From DASWIG01 sp036397835 (GTDB lineage Bacteria > Acidobacteriota > Thermoanaerobaculia > Multivoradales > J023): a stretch of DNA of 32,974 bases. The notes under the pieces were generated by a model that did not search any database, had not been told where the DNA came from, and worked only from the letters and a program-made list of their open reading frames with translations. The position numbers were made by a program, and so were the translations under genes. This document shows, one piece after another, positions 15,506 through 21,745 of the stretch (its first letter is position 1; each line of letters opens with the position of its first letter). Where the stretch lies: positions 1 through 32,974 of the forward strand of contig DASWIG010000437.1 of NCBI GenBank assembly GCA_036397835.1, read 5' to 3'.

Positions 15506-16467
15506 CGCGCCTTGCCCTCCTCCATCCGTCGAACCTGCTCGGCAGCGAGGTCCGGGAGACCCTGGGCCGCAGGCGCGAGCTCTGGCACGAGATCCGCCTG
15601 CTCACCGACGACGAGGAGGAGGCCGGCACCCTGACCGACGTGGCCGGCGCCGCGGCAATGGTCACCGCGCTCGAGGCCGGCGACCTCGACCGCGTGGACG
15701 TGGCTTTCTTCTGCGGCGGCATCGAAAAGAGCCGGCCGCTGATCGCCGCGCTGCCGGCCTCGGCCACGCCCATCATCCTCTCGCCCGACGCCGCGCCCGG
15801 CGACGGCGAGGCGGTGGTGGCGGGGGTCAACCTCGAGTCGGCGCGGGCCGGCGCGCCGCTGGTGAGCCCGCACCCGGGCGCCGTGCTCCTGGCGCACCTG
15901 CTCCACCCCCTGCGTGACCTCCGGCCCGCGCGGGCCTCGGCCACCTTGCTGCAGCCGGCGTCGGCCCTGACCCGGGCCGCCCTCGACGAGGTCTTCGAGC
16001 AGACCCGCGGCATCCTGCGTTTCGACCCCAAGGCGTCGCGCCAGGTCTTCGGCACCCAGGTGGCCTTCAACGCCATACCGAGCCCGACCTCGGCCGAGCA
16101 GCTTGTGCCGCACCTTCGCGCGGTGCTGGATCCTCCTCCCGAAGAGCTCGCGGTGCAGGTGTTGCAGACGGGGGTCTTCCACAGCTTCGGCGCCAGCCTC
16201 CACGTCGTCCTGGCCGAGGATCCGGGACCCGAGGAGGTGCGGCGAGCGCTCGCCAAGCACCCGTTCAACGACCTCGCCGTCGATCCCGAGCTGCTCGGCA
16301 TGATCGACGCCGCGGCCCGCGACGAGGTCCTCGTGGGACCCGTCGAGCCCGATCCCGGCTGCGGCGGCGGCTACTGGATCTGGGCGGTGATGGACAACCT
16401 CACCTGCGGCGGGGCGGGGAACGCGGTACGGATCCTCGAAGCCATCCTGCAGCCACTCGTCCACTGA
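15502..16467 (+). CDS. Aspartate-semialdehyde-dehydrogenase-like protein lacking the catalytic Cys
   Basis: A 321-residue protein with the Asd/ArgC fold. The N-terminal nucleotide loop is HPSNLLGSEV, the middle has QPASALTRAALDEVFEQTR (the family's Q-x-x-S-G-A region), and the C-terminal helix is CGGAGNAVRILEAIL (usual KGAAxNAVQI). At the active site, where Asd enzymes read NPNCST, this protein reads SPHPGAV: the nucleophile cysteine is replaced around Pro125. The usual basic RVPV-x-GHS segment is LQTGVFHSFG, so the catalytic His is shifted or lost (His227 is nearby). It is therefore unlikely to reduce aspartyl phosphate. It is coupled by an ATGA overlap to pssA, so its role may be tied to phospholipid synthesis; that is inference. 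Confidence 0.8.
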   Translation: MTRLALLHPSNLLGSEVRETLGRRRELWHEIRLLTDDEEEAGTLTDVAGAAAMVTALEAGDLDRVDVAFFCGGIEKSRPLIAALPASATPIILSPDAAPGDGEAVVAGVNLESARAGAPLVSPHPGAVLLAHLLHPLRDLRPARASATLLQPASALTRAALDEVFEQTRGILRFDPKASRQVFGTQVAFNAIPSPTSAEQLVPHLRAVLDPPPEELAVQVLQTGVFHSFGASLHVVLAEDPGPEEVRRALAKHPFNDLAVDPELLGMIDAAARDEVLVGPVEPDPGCGGGYWIWAVMDNLTCGGAGNAVRILEAILQPLVH

Positions 16468-16496
16468 CGGCTTTTGTGTGCCGGCCCGACATCTGG

Positions 16497-16524
16497 AAGG
16501 GCCTGCGCTGAAAGGAGCCCTTTT
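16497..16524 (+). terminator. Probable intrinsic terminator of the psd-pssA operon
   Basis: AAGGGC at 16497-16502 pairs with GCCCTT at 16517-16522, and the sequence continues into TTTT (16521-16524), 30 nt after the last gene. The loop is long (14 nt), so strength is uncertain. Confidence 0.4.
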
Positions 16525-16577
16525 CGCCGCCGCGGAGACGACTATGTCCATGTCTGTGCAACCTTCACCGTCCCACT

Positions 16578-16829
16578 CTACAAGACCGCCAAGTCCCAAG
16601 AAAGCGAGGCGGATCCCGGTACCTGTCTGCGCACCTCAGAAACCAGAAACACACTCTCTAAACCGAAAAGGTCGAGAGCTCTGCTGTAGGCTTCCTTGAA
16701 TGATGAGTAAAAGCCCACAGGCCGTTGATCCTTGAAGACCACGAACTCACCTTCATGATCCTCCAAGAGCTCCTCACGAGCGGCCTCGAATGCGTCCTGC
16801 TCCTTCTGGAGCGGATCCTCGTCTTGGAC
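16578..16829 (-). CDS. Small DUF5678-like protein, leaderless with apparent GTC start
   Basis: The minus strand encodes an 83-codon segment: QKEQDAFEAAREELLEDHEG, then EFVVFKDQRPVGFYSSFKEA, then LFGLESVFLVSEV and a tail SLSWDLAVL. The pattern (helix, EG-x-FV strand, V-G-F/Y, helix, FLV strand) resembles DUF5678-type small proteins of unknown role, often found near mobile nuclease genes. No ATG or GTG precedes it in frame near the conserved part. The -10 box TATAAT at 16841-16836 puts the transcript start at about 16829, the first base of a GTC codon. A TTG at 16764-16766 is an internal alternative but would remove conserved residues. The longer frame to 17456 runs through palindromic repeats and is rejected. 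Function unknown. Confidence 0.5.
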   Translation of the reverse strand, partial: VQDEDPLQKEQDAFEAAREELLEDHEGEFVVFKDQRPVGFYSSFKEAYSRALDLFGLESVFLVSEVRRQVPGSASLSWDLAVL

Positions 16830-16835
16830 GAGACG

Positions 16836-16865
16836 ATTATAACCCGGTCCGGGTACTGCGTCCAA
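16836..16865 (-). promoter_or_regulatory. Sigma-70-type promoter of the DUF5678-like gene
   Basis: On the minus strand TTGGAC (16865-16860), an 18-nt spacer and a consensus TATAAT (16841-16836). The predicted transcription start coincides with the first codon, giving a leaderless mRNA. Confidence 0.65.
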
Positions 16866-16882
16866 CAGAGGCGCGCCCCGTC

Positions 16883-16999
16883 CTGATAGTCTTGTCCCGC
16901 AGCAGACGAGACCTTCAAGACGGAGGCCCCATGGACCGCAAAGCACTCTGGCTCCTCCTCCTGGCCGGCCTGACCGCCGTGGCCGCGGCGGCGCCCGGC
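16883..16999 (+). repeat. Direct duplication, left copy: DUF1028 leader and signal peptide
   Basis: This stretch matches 23447-23570: the same untranslated leader (CTGATAGTCTTG, later GACGGAGGCCCC) and the same signal peptide (MDRKALWLLLLAGL here, MDRKAFWLPLLAGL there). Similarity fades after about 23 codons. The two copies enclose a 6.5-kb segment. Confidence 0.8.
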
Positions 17000-17143
17000 G
17001 GCTCCGATTCGAGAGCACCGGGCGGCGGTCGCGCTCGCAGCCGGCTGCAGGCAGGTCGGGAAAATCGAGCCTGGCGTCCACAGCGCGCCTCCGGGCGTCT
17101 CGAGGGCGCCAGGGGCTCTCTACTCCAACTGCGGACGGGTTGA
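16931..17143 (+). pseudogene. Truncated copy of the DUF1028 gene start
   Basis: The ATG at 16931 has the same GGAGG ribosome site as the intact DUF1028 gene and begins with its signal peptide. After residue 23 the frame runs through unrelated Arg/Gly-rich sequence and ends at a TGA inside the first perfect palindromic element. No domain is recognisable after the signal peptide, so it is read as a decayed gene fragment. A secreted peptide of about 70 residues could still be made. Confidence 0.55.
17044..17084. repeat. 41-bp palindromic element, degenerate copy
   Basis: Aligns without gaps to the element at 17254-17294, sharing the GGTCGG-AAAA-TCG core, but its arms (GCTGCAGGCAG and GCGTCCACAGC) have decayed. 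It lies 84 bp before the next copy. Confidence 0.55.
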
Positions 17144-17168
17144 AAAAATCGCTCGAGCCGTCCGCAGT
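17128..17168. repeat. 41-bp palindromic element, perfect arms
   Basis: ACTGCGGACGG (17128-17138) and its exact reverse complement CCGTCCGCAGT (17158-17168) flank a 19-bp core with an A-run and TCGCTCGAG. It is nearly identical to 17254-17294. Confidence 0.75.
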
Positions 17169-17196
17169 GCTTCGGAACGCTTCTCCGCCGGATCGG

Positions 17197-17214
17197 AGCC
17201 CCCTGTCGGGGGCT
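17197..17214. repeat. Perfect 7-bp hairpin between two elements
   Basis: AGCCCCC and GGGGGCT enclose the loop TGTC. There is no T-run, so it is not a typical terminator. Confidence 0.5.
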
Positions 17215-17253
17215 TCTGGACGTCCGGCGCAGGGTCTGGGCGCCTTCATGGCC

Positions 17254-17294
17254 ACTGCGGACGGGTCGGAAAAATCGCTCGAGCCGTCCGCAGT
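17254..17294. repeat. 41-bp palindromic element, perfect arms
   Basis: Same 11-bp arms as the copy at 17128, with core GTCGGAAAAATCGCTCGAG. It lies 126 bp after that copy. Confidence 0.75.
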
Positions 17295-17337
17295 ACTTCC
17301 TTCTGGGGCTGACGCACCTCGGGACGCGGCCCGGAGA

Positions 17338-17378
17338 ACTGCGGATGGGATGGAAAAATCGCTCCAGGCGTCTGCAGT
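17338..17378. repeat. 41-bp palindromic element, partly diverged
   Basis: Arms ACTGCGGATGG and GCGTCTGCAGT. Two of the three differences from perfect pairing would be G-U pairs in RNA, so the hairpin is largely preserved. It lies 84 bp after the previous copy and about 100 bp before the CHAT gene start. Confidence 0.65.
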
Positions 17379-17476
17379 GGACCGGGAGGCCCCTCGGCCG
17401 GGGCCCTTCCGGCCGGCGCGATGGCCCGCTCTCGTGTAGAGTTGGGAGGCCATCATTTCGACGCCGACGACGGCCC

Positions 17477-20400
17477 GTGGAACGTGCTACGAGGAAAACT
17501 CCAGGGAGAGCGACCGTACTCTTGGCGGTTTGCACCGGCCTGCTCTCTTGCTCCGACACCCGCGACCTGAGCCTGCGGCTCGACGCCGAGCTGCGCGCTG
17601 CGCTGGTGGAGCGATTCGCGCCGGTGACGCGGCCGACGGGTGTCTCGGCCTCACGACCGTGCCCCGATCGTCGCCTCGCTGATGATCGGCCCGACCCGAC
17701 TTGCCGCGACGCGCGCCTCGGCACCGGGTGGAGGGAGCTCAGCGCGGCGATCCGTCACCTCGACGATGCCGGCGACGACCCGGCCCTATTGCGCGTCTAC
17801 GGGCTCTGGGCGCTCGCCAACGGTGCCTACGACCGTGCCGTCGACGAGCTCGCGGCCGCCGTCGATCGCGACCCTTCCGCCGCGCGCCACAACGACCTGG
17901 CCGCCGCCCTCCTCCTGCGTGCCGCTCGCGGCGAGCGGGCCGGCGACCTCGCCGACGCCCTCGAGCACGCCGCGCGGGCCTCGGCACTCGATCCTGGCCT
18001 CACGGAGGCCCATATCAACCGTGCTTTCGCCCTGTCGAGCCTGGGCCTCCGGCACGCCGCCGACCGTGCCTGGGCGGAAGCAGAGACCGGCGCCGCCTCT
18101 CGGCTGGCCGCCGCCTACCGCGCGCTCGTGGCCGGTCATGGTCCGCCCGCGGCGCGCCCGAAACGGGCTCGCGGCGAGGCGTTGCTCGGTCGGTGGGCGG
18201 CGAGCTGCCTCCGGGGGGACACCGCCGGCGCCGACGCTGCCCTGGAAACGGCCAGCTCCCTCGCCGCCGGCGTTGCCGCCCGCGGTGATTCGACGCTGCT
18301 CGAGGCCGTCACTGCCGTCGGCGGCGCCGATCCGGCGCGCCGCGGCCTCCTCGCCTCGGGCCACGCCGCCTTCGGCCGGATACGCGGCGACGCTACCTAT
18401 GCCACCTGCGACCTCGAGACCCTTGCCGCCGCCGAGGGCGATCTCGAAGCCGCAAGGACGCCCTTCGTGGCCTGGGTCGGGATCGATCGCGCGATCTGTT
18501 CCTACTTCGAGGGCGACTTCCCGGCGGCGGTCCGCCGGCTGACCGACGTCCTCAACCGCTGGGGGACGCCGGCTCGCGCGGCGATCGTGGCACGGGTCCA
18601 CGCACTGCTCGGTCTCGTCGCCATGGTGCAGGCCCGCTATGCCGACGCCGACGCCCACTACGGCGAAGCGATCGCTCGCTACAGCGCTCTGGGGGAGACG
18701 GGCGAGACGCTCTACCTCCACGCCTTGCGTGCCCGCAACCTGGCCTTCGGCGGTCTCGGCCAGAAGGCCTGGGCTCTTCGCCTTTCCGCGCTCCATGGCC
18801 TCCACCTGCTCTACGACCGCGAACGCGCGGCCACCATCGTCCAGGACGCCGTCGAAGCCCTGCGCCGGGAAGGTCGGTCGTGGGCCGCGCTCGCCGCCAT
18901 CGACGAGCAGATCCATGTCGCCGAGGGGGCCGCGGCGCAGCCCGGCGGCGAGGAGGATCTCGTGGCCTACGCCAGGATCGCGCGCTCGACGATGCTGGCG
19001 ACGCTCGACCGGCCCGAGGAGGCCGCCGCCGAGCTCGACCGTGCCGAAGCGGCGTGGCGGCGGCTGCCAGCCGGCCAGGAGATTCGCGACAGGATCGCCA
19101 TCGAGCTCGGCGTGGCGCGCGCCTCGCGCGCCGGCGGTGATCCCTCGGCGATCGACCGCGCGCTCGCCTTTCACGCCGAGCGCGCCGGCGCCGGGGTCGG
19201 CAACCGGGTCGTGGTGGTGAGCCTCCTCCGGCAGCGCGCCCGAGCGGCCTGGCGGCGGGGCGATCTCGCCGCGGCCGAGGAAGGCTTCGCCGCCGGGCTC
19301 GCAGAGGTCGAGCGGCAGCGAAGCGAGATCACGGATCCCGAGCAAGGAGCCCGCTTCGCCGCGCATGCGCGGGACCTCGTCGCCGACCTGGTCCGGCTGC
19401 TGCTCGACGAGCGCGGCGATCCGCTCGCCGCGCTAGCCGCGCTCGACCGCGGCGAGGGTCGGCTCGTCGAGCGCGGCCCCGAGGAGACGGCACGCGGGCC
19501 CCTCGCCGCGACGCGTCTGGCCGCCGCGGTGCCGAAGGGAGGCCTGGTCTTGCGCTGGGGTCAGCTCCCGGACCGTCTGCTGGTCTGGACCATCGATCCC
19601 GAGGGCCGAGTCGTCCTGGAGCAGCGAAGGGTCGCTTCCGAGACCGTCGCCCGACGGGTCAACGCATTTCGCCGTGGGATCCGAAGCGAGGCCTCCGCGG
19701 AGGAACGTCGGCGCCTCGGCCGCGAGCTCGCCCGGCTCCTCTTGCCGGCACAGCTCGCCGCGCTGCCACGGGACGCCTCGCTGGTCCTGGTGCCCGCGAC
19801 CTCGCTGCAAGGCCTCCCTTTTGCCGCGCTGCCGCTCGAGGGCGGCGACTACCTGATCGAGCGCCACGTCCTCGCTTTCGCAGCGAGCCTCGAGTCGCTG
19901 CTGCGGCCCACCGCGCGTGGCCGCTCCGGTGCTGCGCCGGCCGAGCTCCTGCTCGTCGCCGACCCGGCCTTCGACGCCTCGCGCTTCCGTCTCGGCCGTC
20001 TCAAGGACGCCGCGCGCGCGGTGGAGGACTGGGGCGGTCCCGGAACCACCGCCCTGGCCGGCGAGGCGGCGACCCGGCGGGCAGTACTCGCGGCACTGCC
20101 GCGCCATCGGGTGCTCCACGCCGCCGCCCACGGCATTACCGACAACGCCTTTCCGCATCGGGGAGGCATCCTCCTGGCCATGGACCCAGCCGAGCCCGGC
20201 GCCGATCTGCTCACCGCCGGCGACCTCGAAGGCCGCGACCTCGGCCACCTCGAGCTGGTGATCCTCGCCGCCTGCAGCACCGCGCTGGGCACCGTGCCCG
20301 AGACCGCCGAGTACGCCGGGCTCGCCGCGGCATTCCTGGCGCGCGGCGTGCCGGCGGTGGTTACCGCCGCCTGGGACGTCGAGGACGCCGCGACGGTCCG

Positions 20401-20605
20401 GTTCTTCGCGACCGTCCACCGGCGGCTGGCGGCCGGCGAGCCCGTCGCCGAGGCCTTGCGCGCCGCTCAGCTCGAGAGCCTCGGCGCGGCCGATCCGAGC
20501 CTCGCCGCGCCGCGGACCTGGGCCGCCTTTCGCGTCGACCGGGCGGGTCAGGCCCGCGAGCTCGGAAAGAAGCCGGCCGCGTCCGTCTTATCCGGCAGCG
20601 GGTAA
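17477..20605 (+). CDS. Lipoprotein TPR-CHAT protease
   Basis: A protein of about 1042 residues. A basic n-region and a hydrophobic core ending in TGLLSC (lipobox Cys at about residue 24) predict a lipoprotein anchored outside the cytoplasmic membrane. Residues about 75-680 are Ala-rich helical repeats of TPR type (for example YADADAHYGEAIARYSALGE). The C-terminal CHAT domain, a caspase-fold peptidase, starts near 690. Its dyad is visible: His885 in LHAAAHGITDN and Cys933 in LVILAACSTALG, followed by AFLARGVPAVVTAAWDVED. GTG at 17477 is the start that gives a proper signal peptide, although its ribosome site is weak. The downstream lipoprotein gene begins 52 nt after the stop. The substrate is unknown. 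Confidence 0.88.
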   Translation: MERATRKTPGRATVLLAVCTGLLSCSDTRDLSLRLDAELRAALVERFAPVTRPTGVSASRPCPDRRLADDRPDPTCRDARLGTGWRELSAAIRHLDDAGDDPALLRVYGLWALANGAYDRAVDELAAAVDRDPSAARHNDLAAALLLRAARGERAGDLADALEHAARASALDPGLTEAHINRAFALSSLGLRHAADRAWAEAETGAASRLAAAYRALVAGHGPPAARPKRARGEALLGRWAASCLRGDTAGADAALETASSLAAGVAARGDSTLLEAVTAVGGADPARRGLLASGHAAFGRIRGDATYATCDLETLAAAEGDLEAARTPFVAWVGIDRAICSYFEGDFPAAVRRLTDVLNRWGTPARAAIVARVHALLGLVAMVQARYADADAHYGEAIARYSALGETGETLYLHALRARNLAFGGLGQKAWALRLSALHGLHLLYDRERAATIVQDAVEALRREGRSWAALAAIDEQIHVAEGAAAQPGGEEDLVAYARIARSTMLATLDRPEEAAAELDRAEAAWRRLPAGQEIRDRIAIELGVARASRAGGDPSAIDRALAFHAERAGAGVGNRVVVVSLLRQRARAAWRRGDLAAAEEGFAAGLAEVERQRSEITDPEQGARFAAHARDLVADLVRLLLDERGDPLAALAALDRGEGRLVERGPEETARGPLAATRLAAAVPKGGLVLRWGQLPDRLLVWTIDPEGRVVLEQRRVASETVARRVNAFRRGIRSEASAEERRRLGRELARLLLPAQLAALPRDASLVLVPATSLQGLPFAALPLEGGDYLIERHVLAFAASLESLLRPTARGRSGAAPAELLLVADPAFDASRFRLGRLKDAARAVEDWGGPGTTALAGEAATRRAVLAALPRHRVLHAAAHGITDNAFPHRGGILLAMDPAEPGADLLTAGDLEGRDLGHLELVILAACSTALGTVPETAEYAGLAAAFLARGVPAVVTAAWDVEDAATVRFFATVHRRLAAGEPVAEALRAAQLESLGAADPSLAAPRTWAAFRVDRAGQARELGKKPAASVLSGSG

Positions 20606-20657
20606 AGTTCAATAAGAAGGTGCGAGGAGATCCGGGGTGCAATTTGGAGGAATCGCA

Positions 20658-21743
20658 ATGAAGCGACTATGGACGATCTTGGTGCTCACGGTCTGGATGG
20701 CCGGTTGTGGCGCGCCGGCACCCGAGCCGTCGGTCGTGGGCGAGAATCTCGGAGAAAGGCAACAGGAGCCACGGACGCCCGCCGTACGGATGGCGGCAGG
20801 ATCAGCGACGGCAACCGTCATCTTTCAGGGCCTTACGGCCTTCGTAGCCGAGTCCGCCGACACGCCGTCGCTGCCGCTCACCGCGTTGTTCGTCGATGCG
20901 GATAGAATGCCCAAAGGCCAGGGGGAGCTGCCGAATGTAGTTCAGGGAGCGATTCTGGACTCATTGACCCTGTTGCCTCACGCGCCCTACGTCGGTTTCG
21001 ACGACAATGCCATAGTTTCGGAAGCCTGCACCCTCGTCGGTGGCCCGGCGACGAAGTTTCGTCTGTACTCCTATGAATCCGATGGTGAAATAGAGATTGA
21101 CGCTTACAAGCTCTGCGGAGGTGCGGCCTGCGAACCGAAAGCGATGGCGCTTCGACTAGGATCGAGCTCCGTCGCTGAGATCGATCTCGAAACCCTTGTC
21201 GCCCGGGACAGCCTGTTATCGGGATGCGGCGATCAATTCTTCAAGGTGCCGCGCGAGTATGACGTCCACGAAGTTCTGGCGAGCGTCGAGATCATGAACG
21301 CGCGGACCGTTGTTGGCAGGACCTTGCCGCATCGGGACGGTATCTATCCCGTCTTCGGATACAAGATGCTCGTCGGCGAAGAGGAAATCCCGGAGGAAGA
21401 CTGCGCTTTGCGGCCTCGCGGGCCTCAGACCTTCGCCGAAGAGGTGGCGGTCGCGGGCGATCCGCCGATCGTCTTCGAGGCTGGAGGAAGCGAATGCACG
21501 ATCACGCCACGCGACGGCTCAAAGCCGCTGCTTGTTTGGCTATTCAACGTCAATCCTCATTCTTACGATCCGAGCACCGAGCCGGCGCCCCATCAGGAGG
21601 TGTTCTACTGGCTCTACGATCTCGCACCGGCGGCGTGCAGGGAGTTCGGCGGTCTCAAGGAATATCCTCGGCCCTGTGAAGTAAGTCCTCCTCTCGGCGA
21701 CCCGAAGTGCCCTCTCGGGCTCCTGGAGTGGGAGGACGGATAA
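20658..21743 (+). CDS. Lipoprotein of unknown family in the CHAT cluster
   Basis: A 361-residue protein with a lipoprotein signal (MKRLWTILVL, then WMAGC; Cys17) and an excellent GGAGGA ribosome site before ATG 20658. The mature part opens with TVIFQGLTAFVAES and LTALFVDADRMP, suggesting beta strands. It has paired cysteines (for example LCGGAAC, PLGDPKC) compatible with disulfides outside the cytoplasm. I recognise no named domain. Base composition is clearly less GC-rich than the flanking CHAT and DUF1028 genes. Its stop is 2 nt before the next gene start, so the two are translated together. Confidence 0.75.
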   Translation: MKRLWTILVLTVWMAGCGAPAPEPSVVGENLGERQQEPRTPAVRMAAGSATATVIFQGLTAFVAESADTPSLPLTALFVDADRMPKGQGELPNVVQGAILDSLTLLPHAPYVGFDDNAIVSEACTLVGGPATKFRLYSYESDGEIEIDAYKLCGGAACEPKAMALRLGSSSVAEIDLETLVARDSLLSGCGDQFFKVPREYDVHEVLASVEIMNARTVVGRTLPHRDGIYPVFGYKMLVGEEEIPEEDCALRPRGPQTFAEEVAVAGDPPIVFEAGGSECTITPRDGSKPLLVWLFNVNPHSYDPSTEPAPHQEVFYWLYDLAPAACREFGGLKEYPRPCEVSPPLGDPKCPLGLLEWEDG

Positions 21744-21745
21744 CC

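Larger units (their letters stand above)
17000..17476. other. Gene-free stretch carrying a palindromic repeat array
   Basis: No convincing gene lies here. Both strands have open frames because the four 41-bp elements are spaced by multiples of 42 bp (84, 126, 84), so translations show pseudo-repeats (KSLEPSAV on plus, DFSDPSAV on minus). The stretch holds those elements, a 7-bp hairpin at 17197-17214 and GC-rich inverted repeats around 17383-17420. Confidence 0.6.

Noticed and set aside
17044..17378. CRISPR array
   Set aside because: Only four copies, unequal spacing, diverging repeats with long palindromic arms, and no cas genes.
17044..17378. Integron attC sites
   Set aside because: No cassette-sized genes between the elements, no GTTRRRY core sites and no integrase.
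17140..17439. Plus-strand repeat protein across the palindromic array
   Set aside because: The apparent KSLEPSAV repeats follow from element spacing in multiples of 3. Both strands are equally open and the arms are conserved as inverted pairs, which fits a structure rather than a protein.
16578..17456. The full 292-codon minus-strand frame as one gene
   Set aside because: Its N-terminal two thirds run through the palindromic elements and the duplicated signal-peptide region, and a consensus promoter lies inside it. Only the last 83 codons look like a protein family.
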